Origin: Patescibacteria group bacterium AH-259-L07
GTDB taxonomy: Bacteria; Patescibacteriota; Patescibacteriia; UBA2591; UBA6264
Direction of reading: 5' to 3'
Length of the DNA stretch: 33,749 nucleotides
Assembly: GCA_027718005.1 (NCBI GenBank)
Contig: JALLOP010000004.1
Span: 1 to 33,749, forward strand
Under the pieces are notes generated by a model. It ran no database searches and was not told the DNA's origin. It worked only from the letters and a program-made list of their open reading frames with translations. Both the position numbers and the translations under genes were made by a program. Below are positions 1-9,700 of the stretch, piece after piece; positions within the stretch are counted from its first letter, which is position 1; each line of letters starts with the position of its first letter.

Positions 1-1341
1 TCACCAAATATCGTACATATTATACACAAGAGCAGGTTTAGGCAGCGGGTATCTTTTAAGGTATTCCGTAAACTTGGGCCAGTTAAAGCTTTGTTTCTGG
101 CTTCTTCGGTTCATCCATTTGAAAGTTAAGCGTAGTGTGTGATAGTAATATATTTGAATGCTCCTGCTATTCCCGCTAATGCCGTAATAGTTGTAATGGC
201 CTCTGAGTTTTGCTGATAGTATTTTCCAAATTTCTTCTGCCTTTACCATATTTCTGATTGCTTTTAGCCATTGATTTAATTCTTTAAGCTTCTTTCTCAT
301 CCTTTTATGGCTTGTCTTTGCTCTGATTAAGAAATTTCCTTTTCTTGATTTGGTGCAGTAATGCGTTAATCCTAAGAAGTCAAATGTATCTGGTTTTCTT
401 TTGCCCCTGTTTCTACTGTTTTCTTGAGCGTATCTGCCAAATTCAATGATTCTTTCCTTAGATAGTTTTAGATTAAACTTTTGTAATCGTTCTTTTAAGT
501 CTTTGAGTATTTGTTCTGCTTCTTGCTTGGTTTGAGCTCCAATAATGAAATCATCAGCATATCTGATTATTTCTGTATATCCTTTTATTTGTTTGGTTTC
601 TCTTGTTTCAAACCAGAGGTCAAGGACATAATGGAGATAGATATTTGCTAACATAGGACTGAGTACTCCTCCTTGTGGCGTTCCTTTATCCACCTCATAG
701 TATTTTCCTTGCTCCATTACTCCTGCTTTAAGGAATTTAATGATAATGCTTCTGAAGTTTGGGTCTTTTATCTTTTGGTTTAAACATTTTATGAGCCAGT
801 GGTGGTCAACATTGTCAAAGAATTCTTTTATGTCCACATCTATTATCCAATTCACTGGTTTAGTCATTATCATTCTATACACTGCTTTCAAAGCTTGATG
901 ACAATTTTTGTTGGGTCTGAAGCCGTACGAGAAGTTTAGGAAATGCGGTTCAAAAATCGCTTCCAGTATTTTCTTTATGCCCAATTGGATTGTTTTATCT
1001 ATGACCGTTGGTATGCCTAGTGGTCTGTGCTTGTTTCCTGATTTTGGTATATATACTCGTCTGACTGGTTTTGGCTTGTATTTCTTGGCTTTCATCTTGG
1101 CTACTGTTTGTGCTATTTCTTGTTTAATGATTTCATCTGTATAGTGCTCTGCGCGTTTTCCGTCTATGCCCGCTGCTTTATTCTTGTTTAGTTCTTGAAA
1201 GCAATCTATGAGATACGGCACATTCAGTAAGTGAGCCAGTGATATGAACTTCTCTTGTGGTCTATGTATCGACCTTTTGGTGATAAGGGTAAGTTTTGTC
1301 GCTGTACTATTTTCCATTTCTGTGTATGGCACTTGTTTCAT
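1..1341 (-). CDS. ltrA: Group II intron reverse transcriptase/maturase
   Basis: Intron-encoded protein that would copy intron RNA and help it splice. From ATG at 1341 the protein is 446 residues; the frame stays open to a TTG at 1383, but the ATG follows a purine-rich AGGGGA and is preferred. Visible motifs are the RT catalytic YADD at about 261-264, the fingers-palm GTPQGGVLSP at about 220-229, and a maturase X-like C-terminus with GHYNYYGISGN. No HNH endonuclease zinc cluster follows, so it is the endonuclease-minus type. The TGA stop lies at the window edge, so domains V and VI of the intron, which follow the gene, are not visible. The family is certain; the exact intron class is not. Confidence 0.95.
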   Translation of the reverse strand: MKQVPYTEMENSTATKLTLITKRSIHRPQEKFISLAHLLNVPYLIDCFQELNKNKAAGIDGKRAEHYTDEIIKQEIAQTVAKMKAKKYKPKPVRRVYIPKSGNKHRPLGIPTVIDKTIQLGIKKILEAIFEPHFLNFSYGFRPNKNCHQALKAVYRMIMTKPVNWIIDVDIKEFFDNVDHHWLIKCLNQKIKDPNFRSIIIKFLKAGVMEQGKYYEVDKGTPQGGVLSPMLANIYLHYVLDLWFETRETKQIKGYTEIIRYADDFIIGAQTKQEAEQILKDLKERLQKFNLKLSKERIIEFGRYAQENSRNRGKRKPDTFDFLGLTHYCTKSRKGNFLIRAKTSHKRMRKKLKELNQWLKAIRNMVKAEEIWKILSAKLRGHYNYYGISGNSRSIQIYYYHTLRLTFKWMNRRSQKQSFNWPKFTEYLKRYPLPKPALVYNMYDIW

Positions 1342-1820
1342 ACTTCCCCTAGATATTACCGACAGCTCCTTCCCCGTGCTCAACCCATTACAGGCAAACG
1401 TTGGGTACTATGAACTGCTCAGACTCCTGCATATGTCTTTAGCCCCGCCCTTGCCTCTTCAGCTTGTTTAGGGTTACCCTTTATTAGGGAAACATACGCA
1501 GGTCTCCCAAGTTCCTTACATATCCTTTCCACATCTTGCCGCGGCCTGAGACCCCGACAGAGTTGTACTAAGCTCACCATTAACGCTTGGCACAATATTG
1601 TCTTCCCACATATGAACAAGGTTGACCTCTGTGGTAGAAAATTTTTCGTGGCTTAAAGCCTTCACTTGCGTTGCGGCCTGATATTTCCCTTTCCTCGGCT
1701 ATGCCCAGATTGTCGCCATTTCTGGACACGAGGTTTGGTTCAGTCCTGATGGTTAGTCTTTGGACTGGTTGGACTTTAACCAACTGGATACGTAAAGCTT
1801 ATCTTGGCGCTTCTCATATC
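1342..1820 (-). ncRNA. 5' portion of group II intron RNA (domains I-III)
   Basis: About 480 bases between the RT start and roughly 1817 show no convincing protein but carry phrases typical of group II intron domain I. Read on the minus strand these include GAAGCGCC, a GTTGGTTAAAGTCCAACC hairpin, a GGTCTCAGGCCGCGGC block and CAGTTCATAGTACC. Short open frames here are intron RNA. I could not place the 5' splice site: a canonical GTGCG is absent and ATGAG at 1813-1817 is the nearest candidate. The 3' boundary is outside the window. Confidence 0.7.
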
Positions 1821-1832
1821 CCTTTTTATTTA

Positions 1833-1860
1833 ATTATACCAAGTTTTCTGAGTTTACCAA
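1833..1860 (-). promoter_or_regulatory. Possible promoter just upstream of the group II intron
   Basis: On the minus strand a TTGGTA (1855-1860) is followed after 16 bases by a perfect TATAAT (1833-1838). It would start transcription near 1826, about ten bases before the apparent intron 5' end. The -35 matches four of six consensus positions. Confidence 0.4.
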
Positions 1861-1863
1861 CCC

Positions 1864-1887
1864 AAAAAAGCGAGGAATTGCCTCGCT
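1864..1887 (-). terminator. Intrinsic terminator upstream of the intron
   Basis: On the minus strand AGCGAGG (1881-1887), a 5-base loop and CCTCGCT (1869-1875) form a perfect 7-bp stem followed by five Ts. It lies downstream of the TrlF region and about 45 bases before the intron 5' end. Group IIC introns often insert just after such terminators, although normally closer. Confidence 0.65.
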
Positions 1888-2041
1888 CTTTAAGCTATAG
1901 CCCAAACGTTCTCCAATTGGAACCAATTGGTAGAAATGCTTAGACTATGGAATGTTGCTGTTGAGGAATATAAGGGAAAAATAATTGTTTAGCATTCTAA
2001 GTCAATTCAGAACCAACGGTTTAAGGGTAAAAATGGCGACT

Positions 2042-2155
2042 CTAGGGGTATTTTACGGACGAAAACGGGTCGGTTTCAAACAAGTCTGAAATGTCTTTAC
2101 CAAATTTCTTTTTATAAATTGCCTTGTATTCCTTTAAAGCTTTCTCGAAAATCAT
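2042..2155 (-). CDS. Possible 37-residue small ORF overlapping the trlF 3' end
   Basis: ATG at 2155 and TAG at 2042-2044 bound a small frame that overlaps the end of the ATPase gene by 44 bases in another phase. The product begins MIFEKALKEYKAIYKKKFGK and ends in SSVKYP. It is lysine-rich and would form an amphipathic helix. It could be a real small protein or the remnant of a longer gene. The ATPase itself seems to end at the position usual for its family, so this is probably not its displaced C-terminus. I do not recognise it. Confidence 0.3.
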   Translation of the reverse strand: MIFEKALKEYKAIYKKKFGKDISDLFETDPFSSVKYP

Positions 2156-4724
2156 TTTTTATATATTTAGTGTCTCTAATTGTGAATGCTGGCATCGTTC
2201 CCTCTAATACATCCACAACTCTTTTGTTGGTAGCGGGGTTCTCAATACTGCCAGAAGAATATCTTATTTCATTTACCCTTTTGTTCATGCTTGCAGATAT
2301 AATTTGCTCTGCATCACACACAACGGCTAAATTCGGATTGTGAGTAACTATGATTAATTGTCTTTTTTGTTTCGCTCTTTTTATATATGGTACTAACAAT
2401 TCATAAACAGATTCATTGTCTAGATTTTCTTCAGGTTGATCCATAATCAACGGAATATCGCCTTTATCAATCAACAGATAAAAAATAAGTAATAAAGTAC
2501 CTTTTTCTCCTGGGGAAAATTCATTATCATTTAAATCTTTGCCATTGAATAGAAGTTTATATTTAACATCCAGATAACCAAACCCGAATACAAAGTCGTA
2601 AAACTCTATGTTTTTTTCATCACCCCCCTTAAGCTGATCCTTTATAACATTTGAGGTTGGCGGATTATTTGTTTTGTCTTCTTCTAAATGTTCTATCAAT
2701 TCTTGAGTAAAATCTTCAGTTTCTTTTTCTTGGATAAAATCATACTTCACTATAATGTCATTTAGAATTTTTTTACCTTTATCAATAAATTGAAAACTAC
2801 CATCTCTATTTTGATTTATATGCCCCAAGAACTGTTCACTAAATCCTTGCCTATCAAATACGATACCTACATCAAAGCTTAAGATACTTTTTACTCTTTT
2901 TTGTGCTTCTTTTTCTCTTGCTATAAATTGAGTCAGTGGATAATAGATTTCTTTATAAAAGGAAATCTTTTTCTCTAATTCTTGAAATAAAGTTCTCGCC
3001 TTATCGCTTCTTTTCTTTTTCAACTCTTTTAAATCTGTTACGAGAAACTTTTGTACATATTTAATTTCCGCCTCAATAGACTTAATCGTTTCTAGACTTC
3101 CATCATCTTTTTTGCCTATAATTTTTTTCTTCTGATTTTCATAATCTTCTTTCCTTTTCTTATACTCCTCGTATAGTTTTTGATCTGCATCAAGGGTTTT
3201 CGTGATTTTATCTCTCTTGTCCTGTAAGCTACTTTTTTTAGCAGATAAACCCACTTTCTCATCTGGGCTGTATATATTAAGTTTTTCTAAAAGATTATTC
3301 TTTTGCCTGGTCAAAGCTGTTTTTTTCTTTATGATCGATGATTTGTTTAATTTAATTTTAATAATCTTATTTAAGTCCAAAGATAATAATCTTGCATCAT
3401 CAGTAAATTTACTGATTACTGCTTCAAATTTCTCAAGTAATTCATCAATACTGCTTTCTATTTTTTGTATCTTAACAAGTTTATCTTCAATATCTTTCAG
3501 GTTCTCTTTTGAAGTAGATATTTCTTTGTCAACTTTGCCAAGCATCATAGTTAAGGAGTCGTATCTTTTCTGTTGTTTTTCACTTAATCTTAACGTTGGC
3601 TTTTTAACTATTTTAGGTTTAGATAAGCTCTTTAGTTGTCGTTGTTTATCGGCAAGCTTCTTTTTTAATTGCTTAACATAAGTATCGTTATTCTTACTTT
3701 CTAAATTTACAACTTTTACATTAATGTCGTGTATAGTATTTCTAATTTTAGTTATATTACCATCAATTACCTCTGTCTTTATCTTGACTAAATCGGCTAA
3801 ATTATTAGTTCCTAATCTATTTTCATCTGGGACATAAGAGTAAATAACCTTATCAATTTCTTGCTGGAACTTAACGCTCACACCATCCTCGTTACAAATA
3901 GTCTCTACATATTTTTGTGGTAAATATGCGACCTCTTCAACTTCTGTTTGTACAACCTCGCTGTCTAAATTAGCCTTGGTTTCTTTTTTATCCAGCCACC
4001 TTAAAGTAGCTTGGTAATTTTTAGCCAATCCTTTTTTGCGAAATTTCTTCGTTGTTAAGAAAGAATAGTCGTCGGGATTAATCTTACTTCTTCCCAAAAG
4101 GCTTACAATATCTGTAAAGGCACTTTTGCCACTCCCTTTTCTTCCTATGACAGCAACTAGACCACTATTGAGTGGTAGTTCATCGTTAAACCACGATGGC
4201 GAAGCTCCATGGTTAACGTTGCTGATTTTAATTGAATCAACGTACTTTGACCTATTTTTTTCAATTTCAGAAATCTTCAGAGGTAATGTGCCAATATAAA
4301 CCCTGTCTTCAGGTTCATTGACTATCTGTTTAAAGCCCTGGAATGTAGTATCTGCTTTTATCCAAGTTATCTTACCATTCGGAAATTTGCCATATTCAGA
4401 ATACTTATGTGCATCACTACCAGATATAACTGGTTTTGGATATCCTCCGAGAGTCTTCTGAAAGTTTTTTATGAACTTTTTATTTTTTTTTGTTTTTCTG
4501 CCTAAAAATAAATCTATGGAATCATCGTTTCTAGATTCAAATATATGAGCAGATTGCATAAAATAATTATCTGCGTAAGGTTGATTCTCCCATTTAAGTT
4601 TTTTTAAGCCATCGCTTGTATCATAGGGCATTATGATGTATGCGGTTCCTTCTGGAACAGAGAGTAAAGCTTCCTTGAGTGATTCCTTGGTAACCTCAAT
4701 CGTCTTTGACCCCAATTGTAACAA
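2112..4724 (-). CDS. trlF: TrlF-family ATPase, C-terminal part (frameshifted from the PHP part)
   Basis: The larger piece of a PHP-phosphoesterase/SMC-like ATPase. It begins with the last PHP segment (SGSDAH, residues about 101-106). Then come Walker A GRKGSGKS (194-201), long charged coiled-coil segments (about 320-620), an ABC-signature-like FSPGEKG, Walker B LIMDQPEENLDN (about 759-770) and a THNPN H-loop (about 794). The family is predicted to act in defence against foreign DNA, with ATPase-gated nuclease or phosphoesterase activity; that function is inferred. The usual full-length protein has both halves in one frame. Here the annotated ATG at 4724 is only an internal codon and the real start is at 5230. 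The frame break is at the C-run 4727-4730. Confidence 0.85.
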   Translation of the reverse strand: MLQLGSKTIEVTKESLKEALLSVPEGTAYIIMPYDTSDGLKKLKWENQPYADNYFMQSAHIFESRNDDSIDLFLGRKTKKNKKFIKNFQKTLGGYPKPVISGSDAHKYSEYGKFPNGKITWIKADTTFQGFKQIVNEPEDRVYIGTLPLKISEIEKNRSKYVDSIKISNVNHGASPSWFNDELPLNSGLVAVIGRKGSGKSAFTDIVSLLGRSKINPDDYSFLTTKKFRKKGLAKNYQATLRWLDKKETKANLDSEVVQTEVEEVAYLPQKYVETICNEDGVSVKFQQEIDKVIYSYVPDENRLGTNNLADLVKIKTEVIDGNITKIRNTIHDINVKVVNLESKNNDTYVKQLKKKLADKQRQLKSLSKPKIVKKPTLRLSEKQQKRYDSLTMMLGKVDKEISTSKENLKDIEDKLVKIQKIESSIDELLEKFEAVISKFTDDARLLSLDLNKIIKIKLNKSSIIKKKTALTRQKNNLLEKLNIYSPDEKVGLSAKKSSLQDKRDKITKTLDADQKLYEEYKKRKEDYENQKKKIIGKKDDGSLETIKSIEAEIKYVQKFLVTDLKELKKKRSDKARTLFQELEKKISFYKEIYYPLTQFIAREKEAQKRVKSILSFDVGIVFDRQGFSEQFLGHINQNRDGSFQFIDKGKKILNDIIVKYDFIQEKETEDFTQELIEHLEEDKTNNPPTSNVIKDQLKGGDEKNIEFYDFVFGFGYLDVKYKLLFNGKDLNDNEFSPGEKGTLLLIFYLLIDKGDIPLIMDQPEENLDNESVYELLVPYIKRAKQKRQLIIVTHNPNLAVVCDAEQIISASMNKRVNEIRYSSGSIENPATNKRVVDVLEGTMPAFTIRDTKYIKNDFRESFKGIQGNL

Positions 4725-5230
4725 ATCCCCTCATCGTCTAGATTATTTGGGGAGTCAAACCCATGTTTTTTCGCTTTGCTATCATCTAAACTTTTTGCAA
4801 AAGATATTATGGCTTCATCTGACAATACCTTGTTACTAAGGCTTGCAACTTTTAACTTTGATTTAAAATCAATCAAGGTTTGCTTGGAGAGTTTGTCAGA
4901 CAAAATCACCTGTATATTTAGTCTATAATTTACTGGAGCTTCAATCCTTAACTCCATTCCAGGGAATACAGCCTTACTCAAATTTATTTTATACTTATCT
5001 AAATACTCTCGAAAAGCTATATATCCATCAAATGTCCAGTAATCCATTATGGCGAAAGCGGCTACGTTACTATTTTTGATTGCCTTTTCCATATCTTCCA
5101 TTGTTCTCCCCTTCTCATTATCATTCATATTTATTAAGCGTTTCCCTCCTTTCCAATAAAAAGAGGCGGGTGTATGAATATGTAAATCCCACATTCTCCA
5201 TTCAGAACCTCTCTCAAAATTAGTTGACAT
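4631..5230 (-). CDS. trlF: TrlF-family PHP domain, N-terminal part (frameshifted)
   Basis: N-terminal half of the same gene. The start motif WDLHIHTP (residues 14-21) is the first metal-binding motif of PHP phosphoesterases, and the FPGMEL segment is a later one. After about residue 168 the frame runs into a sequence unlike the family (GICYNWGQRRLRLPRNHSRK). In the next frame the expected LLQLGSKTIEVTKESL continues the domain. Adding one base to the four-G run (plus-strand C4 at 4727-4730) would fuse the halves into about 1,030 residues. It may be a sequencing indel, a pseudogene or phase-variable; these cannot be separated here. Confidence 0.8.
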   Translation of the reverse strand: MSTNFERGSEWRMWDLHIHTPASFYWKGGKRLINMNDNEKGRTMEDMEKAIKNSNVAAFAIMDYWTFDGYIAFREYLDKYKINLSKAVFPGMELRIEAPVNYRLNIQVILSDKLSKQTLIDFKSKLKVASLSNKVLSDEAIISFAKSLDDSKAKKHGFDSPNNLDDEGICYNWGQRRLRLPRNHSRKLYSLFQKEPHTS

Positions 5231-5243
5231 AATTTTTTATAAA

Positions 5244-5345
5244 TTATCTTCTTAGTTCTTCTTTTCTTGTTTCATAATAAAGAGATAGATCTTTGTTTAT
5301 CCAATCGAGTCGTAATAATCCTTTGTAATTTTTTTTATTCCCCAT
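5244..5345 (-). CDS. Possible 33-residue small ORF before trlF
   Basis: ATG at 5343-5345 overlaps the last 11 bases of the upstream 73-residue gene, and TAA at 5244-5246 ends it 13 bases before the trlF start codon. The product starts MGNKKNYKGLLRLDWINKDL and ends KEELRR. The tight overlap and gap fit an operon and suggest translational coupling. No family is recognised, and at this size chance cannot be excluded. Confidence 0.35.
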   Translation of the reverse strand: MGNKKNYKGLLRLDWINKDLSLYYETRKEELRR

Positions 5346-5556
5346 CTTCTTTAAAATCCAATATTAATGCCGTTAAAAACATTAACGGCCACATAAGCAT
5401 AGCTGTTCTTCCGTATAGGATTATATTTCTTTCTTTTTTCTTTTTAACGCTTTCAGATTTTGTTTTCTTACTTGAATAAAAACTCAACCACGCTGCTACA
5501 CTAAAAAGAATAAACAACGCGGGATATATTAAAAAGATAAATATATTTATATTCAT
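5335..5556 (-). CDS. Small two-helix membrane protein
   Basis: 73 residues. A hydrophobic helix at about 4-26 (IFIFLIYPALFILFSVAAWL) is followed by a lysine/serine-rich loop (SSKKTKSESVKKKKER) and a second hydrophobic helix at about 46-66, ending in the acidic tail FKEDGE. The positive loop predicts a cytoplasmic hairpin turn with both ends outside. It sits 28 bases after another small membrane protein and overlaps a very short ORF leading to trlF. No family is recognised. Its position between a toxin-like block and a defence-like ATPase makes an immunity or anchoring role conceivable, but nothing in the sequence proves it. Confidence 0.6.
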   Translation of the reverse strand: MNINIFIFLIYPALFILFSVAAWLSFYSSKKTKSESVKKKKERNIILYGRTAMLMWPLMFLTALILDFKEDGE

Positions 5557-5584
5557 AGATATCCAGAAATAATAGATAGCAACA

Positions 5585-5809
5585 TTATCTAAATTTTATA
5601 ATACCGAAAAAAATTAAAGCACCTACTATAATTAGAAATATTCCCACGAGTGTCAAACCTATTTCAAGATAGTGTTTACCATAGTGTAAACGGAAAATTT
5701 TATAATAAAAATTTGCGGTAAACCTAGCTGCCCATTTTCTAAATATAACCATACACAGCCCCAAAGCTACAAAAAATATCGAAAAAATAGTTGATCCAAA
5801 AAAATTCAT
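5585..5809 (-). CDS. Small two-helix membrane protein
   Basis: 74 residues with two hydrophobic segments (about 5-23 and 51-71) joined by a basic, aromatic stretch containing FRKWAARFTANFYYKIFR. This gives a hairpin topology like that of its downstream neighbour, with no detectable sequence identity to it. It starts at ATG 5809 after a 164-base gap from the CPBP protease gene. No function is recognised. Small hydrophobic hairpins of this kind occur as immunity proteins or accessory subunits, which is only a contextual guess. Confidence 0.6.
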   Translation of the reverse strand: MNFFGSTIFSIFFVALGLCMVIFRKWAARFTANFYYKIFRLHYGKHYLEIGLTLVGIFLIIVGALIFFGIIKFR

Positions 5810-5973
5810 AAATTTTATTATTAAAATTCTTATTATTTAGTGGGTGGAGGTCTGCTAAGCTCGAAGGTTCATCCTATTATCTCGCTAAACTTATCGAACA
5901 GACGATTTGATGTTTCTCAAACATAGATGATTGTCAAAGAACCGCCAGCAGGAGCTCCTACACCAAATAAATA

Positions 5974-6729
5974 TTAAAAATAAACTGCTGTCAAAGTCAT
6001 CCCGAGATTAATTAAATAATGAATAAATATAGAATACTTTATGTTTTTAAATCTTAAATATATATAACCAAGCACTAGTCCTATAGAAAAAAACATTCTA
6101 AAGCCATGCAATATATTAGACGGTGAGAAAAAATTAAAAATATCAGTAATACTATTGGGCGCGGCCGGCAAGTGAAATAAGGCAAAAAGGACAGAGCTCA
6201 TTAATAAAACGGGCCATGCATTTATCTTCCAAACGCCTTTCCCGTAAAAGGCATCTAAACCCAATCTTATTAATACGCCCCTAAAAAATATTTCCTCAAA
6301 AAAAGGGCCCAAGGATATAGCTATAATGGTCGGGAAATAGTAAGGCTTAAAGAAAAGGATAGGAACCAAATGAAATATTTTTTGAAAAACTAAATTTAAA
6401 AGTATATAAATACCAAAAAGAATAAATGGTAAAGCGACATAACTCCAAAGCCCCCCTTTAAAACCGATATATGACAGAACTTCTTTTGGTTTTCTCTTGA
6501 AAAGAAGAAAGGGTAGAAGAAGAAAGATTATTGGCAAAAAACCGATGAAATATATAGCTATTATAAATCCCGCTATTCTTATTCCCGTAGGCATCGGTAA
6601 AGAATTGGCAATAAAAGTATTTATATAATATCCTCCAGAAACATAAAAAATTATATTAAATACTGCAAAGGCACTAACTAACAATAGTTTCTGCTTGCCT
6701 GACAAATTTCTTGCCTTCTCAAAAAACAT
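5974..6729 (-). CDS. CPBP-family intramembrane glutamic endopeptidase
   Basis: 251-residue polytopic membrane protein of the CPBP (CAAX protease/Abi) family, which cleaves within the membrane. Conserved motifs are all visible: EExxxR as EEIFFR (145-150), FxxxH as FALFH (182-186) and HxxxN as HYLIN (237-241). About six to eight hydrophobic segments are predicted. Its ATG lies 3 bp after the stop of the Rhs-repeat gene, implying co-transcription and probably coupled translation. Family members are known as bacteriocin self-immunity proteins and as prenyl-protein processing enzymes. Given the neighbour, immunity to or maturation of the Rhs protein is a reasonable inference. Confidence 0.88.
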   Translation of the reverse strand: MFFEKARNLSGKQKLLLVSAFAVFNIIFYVSGGYYINTFIANSLPMPTGIRIAGFIIAIYFIGFLPIIFLLLPFLLFKRKPKEVLSYIGFKGGLWSYVALPFILFGIYILLNLVFQKIFHLVPILFFKPYYFPTIIAISLGPFFEEIFFRGVLIRLGLDAFYGKGVWKINAWPVLLMSSVLFALFHLPAAPNSITDIFNFFSPSNILHGFRMFFSIGLVLGYIYLRFKNIKYSIFIHYLINLGMTLTAVYF

Positions 6730-6732
6730 AAC

Positions 6733-9700
6733 TTACTTTACTCTTTCAATCTCCATAATGTTTATTGCCGCGACACTGGCAGGAGTAACAAAAGATGGTA
6801 AGAATTTATATGTACCCTCCATGAATTTTAAAAGAACCCTTATGATAGGCAACCTACTCACTTTCTCATATTCAAATACGGCATCAGGTATAAACCCTCC
6901 AACTTTCTCCATAATCAATTCTCCTATTACTTTATTGGTAGGGTCTGCAATATATTCCTCAATTAACGGCCGGATCTCGAGATAAGTAGCAAAATCTGCC
7001 TGTTTAATTCTTAAAATTGCATCAAAAACTACGGATTGGACATTATATTCACTTATTTGGTACTCATAATAGATATTGATGCCTGCCTCTATAAAAAACC
7101 GCGCTGTTTCTGCTGCTAATACCGTTCCGATAATCCCAATTTTTCCGCTTGGATCAACTTGATTTGCTGGATTATTTGTTACATACAAATATCTATTTGA
7201 AGTTTGGGGCATATCCGGAAAGCCTCGAAACACATCCCTCCCTGTAAACCTCCCTACCTCTGGATCATAGTATCGGGCACGGTAGTAGTATAAACCTGTT
7301 TCTTTGTCATATTCTCTTCCTGTAAACGTATACGGTTGTTTAATTCTGTCTTGCTGATCTTTAAGGTTCCCGAATGAATCGTACTCATATCTCTGAATAA
7401 TCCGTCCCCTGTCATCACTTAAACCAACAACACTGCCTAGGCCATCAAACAAATAATACGATGTTCTTTGTTTCTGGGTTATAGCCAACGGTTCATCAAT
7501 CCCAGGACCATGAATAAATGAAGAAATTTTCCGACCTTTATTGTCGTAAATAGCCAATATATCTTCATTATCATAAAGATATTGTTCAACTCTTACTTCT
7601 TTTTCATTTTCGTCATCTTCGTCCTCGTTGTCATTCTCGTCCTCATCCTCTTCTTCTCCCTCTATTTCCTCAACCCGTTTTTCTATGCGTCGGCCAAAGG
7701 GATCATACAAGAAAATGATGGTTTTTTGCTCTTCAAGTTCTTCATCTTCAAATTCTTGAATAATTACCTGAACCAACCGATTTTCTGGATCATAGCTGAA
7801 CGTAGTAAGTTTTTTCTCCTCCTCTTCAAATTTTTCTTTTATTATAACATTCCCATTAAGATCATATTGAAGCGTGACATCTTTGAATTGTAATAATTCA
7901 TTTGCGGTATTATAGGTATAGGTTTGTTTTTTCGGCCCGGCTAAGCGGTTGCCAACCGGGTCATACACATAATTCTCAACAGGTTTTGGTTTGTGTTCGT
8001 CATCATCATCTTCGTCATCATCTGCCTTTGCTTCCAATGCTTTCAGTAAACGGGATAGCGCATCATATTGATAATTCGTGCTCTTTTTCAGTTCTTGTTT
8101 TGAGAGGCGGTTGCCTAATTGGTCGTAAGTATATGAAAATTGAGAAATAGGTCTATGGCGAGCGTTTTCAGTGTGCAAATCTAATAATCTATCCGCAGAA
8201 TCATAGGTATAAGCAGTAGTTAAAGCATTTGGTAGAGATAACCTGATCCTTCGCGAAAGACTGTCATAAGTAAAAAGGTAGTTTTGTGCTTGCGGATCAG
8301 TAATTTTAATAAGTCGATTTAAGGGGTCATATTTATAGGTAGTGGAAAGGTCCTGTGGATCAGTTAATGAATTGCGATTACCAAGATCATCATAGGTATA
8401 TGCAATCGTGCCAAATCGTGAATCATCAACACTGGTTGCTCGATTTAATGTATCGTACTCATAGGTATAGGTAACATTTTGGTTCTGGGCTGTAATAATA
8501 TTGCCATTTTCATCATAGGTAAATGACGTAACTGAACTATCAGGAAATGTTTTTTGCACTAAACGATTATTCGCGTCGTATTGATACGCAATGATTTCGC
8601 CCTTACCATTGGTAAAACTTACTACATTGCCAATACCATCATAGGTATACGAAATCGTTTTACTTTCGGAATCAATAGTTTGAGTCAAGCGATTTAATGA
8701 ATCATAGGCGTACGTGGTAGTATGATTATTCGCATCAAGGATCGCAATGCGATTATCAAGTGCATCGTATTGATAGGTCGTTATACTTTCTAACGCATCC
8801 TCAGCACTACTAAGATTATTTTTCTCATCATAAGAATATAGTGTTAGATTACCCTTGGCATCAGTTATGGTAATAGGGTTGCCAACGCTATCATATACAA
8901 AACTAGTTTGATTATCTAATGGATCAATAACTTGAGTAAGTCTGCCTACTTCATCATAGTCTGAAAAAGCAGTATTGGCTTGCGCGTCAGTAATGGTAAT
9001 AAGGCGGCTTACAATATCATAATCAAAGGTTGTAGTATTACTCAAGGCATCCGTAATAGCCTCAAGATTACCGTGTTGATCATAGGTATAACTGGTCGCG
9101 TTGTTTTTAGCATCTTGTTTCTCAATAAGCTGACCAAATTGGTCATAGATGAATATGGTTTGATTGTCTAAGGCATCACTAATTTTGATGAGATTGTTGT
9201 CTTGGTCATATGCAAATAGTGTCGTATCGCCCTTAGCATTGGTTGAAGACAACAGGTTATTGCTATCATCGTAGGTAAAGGTAAGTATATTACTCAATGG
9301 ATCAGTTATACCGGCGAGATTGCCGTTTTGATCATAGGTAAATAATGTAGTGTTTCCATTTGCATCAGTAATTGAAGTCCGATTGTTGTTCTCGTCAAAG
9401 GTAAACAGAGTTTGGTTATTTTGTGCATCAACCTGTTTGATAACGCGGAAATCCTCATCAAAATGATACTCAGTTTGATTGCCTAATGGATCAATAAATA
9501 CTGTTACCCCCACCTCAGGATCATATTGCAATGTACTTTGATTATTTTTTGCATCGAGCTGGGCAATTACTCTGCCTTGATCATCATACGTATTCGTAAC
9601 TACGGTATGGTTATTTGCATCAATAAGGGAAATAAGATTATGTCTCTCATCGTAGTTATACTGCGTTTGTACACCCGTTGGATCAGTAAAAGAAATGAGA

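Noticed and set aside
1419..1783. Two overlapping short frames upstream of the RT
   Set aside because: They lie inside structured group II intron RNA with recognisable domain I phrases.
7582..8150. Plus-strand frames across the acidic inserts of the Rhs gene
   Set aside because: Shadows produced by the GAA/GAT-rich coding strand.
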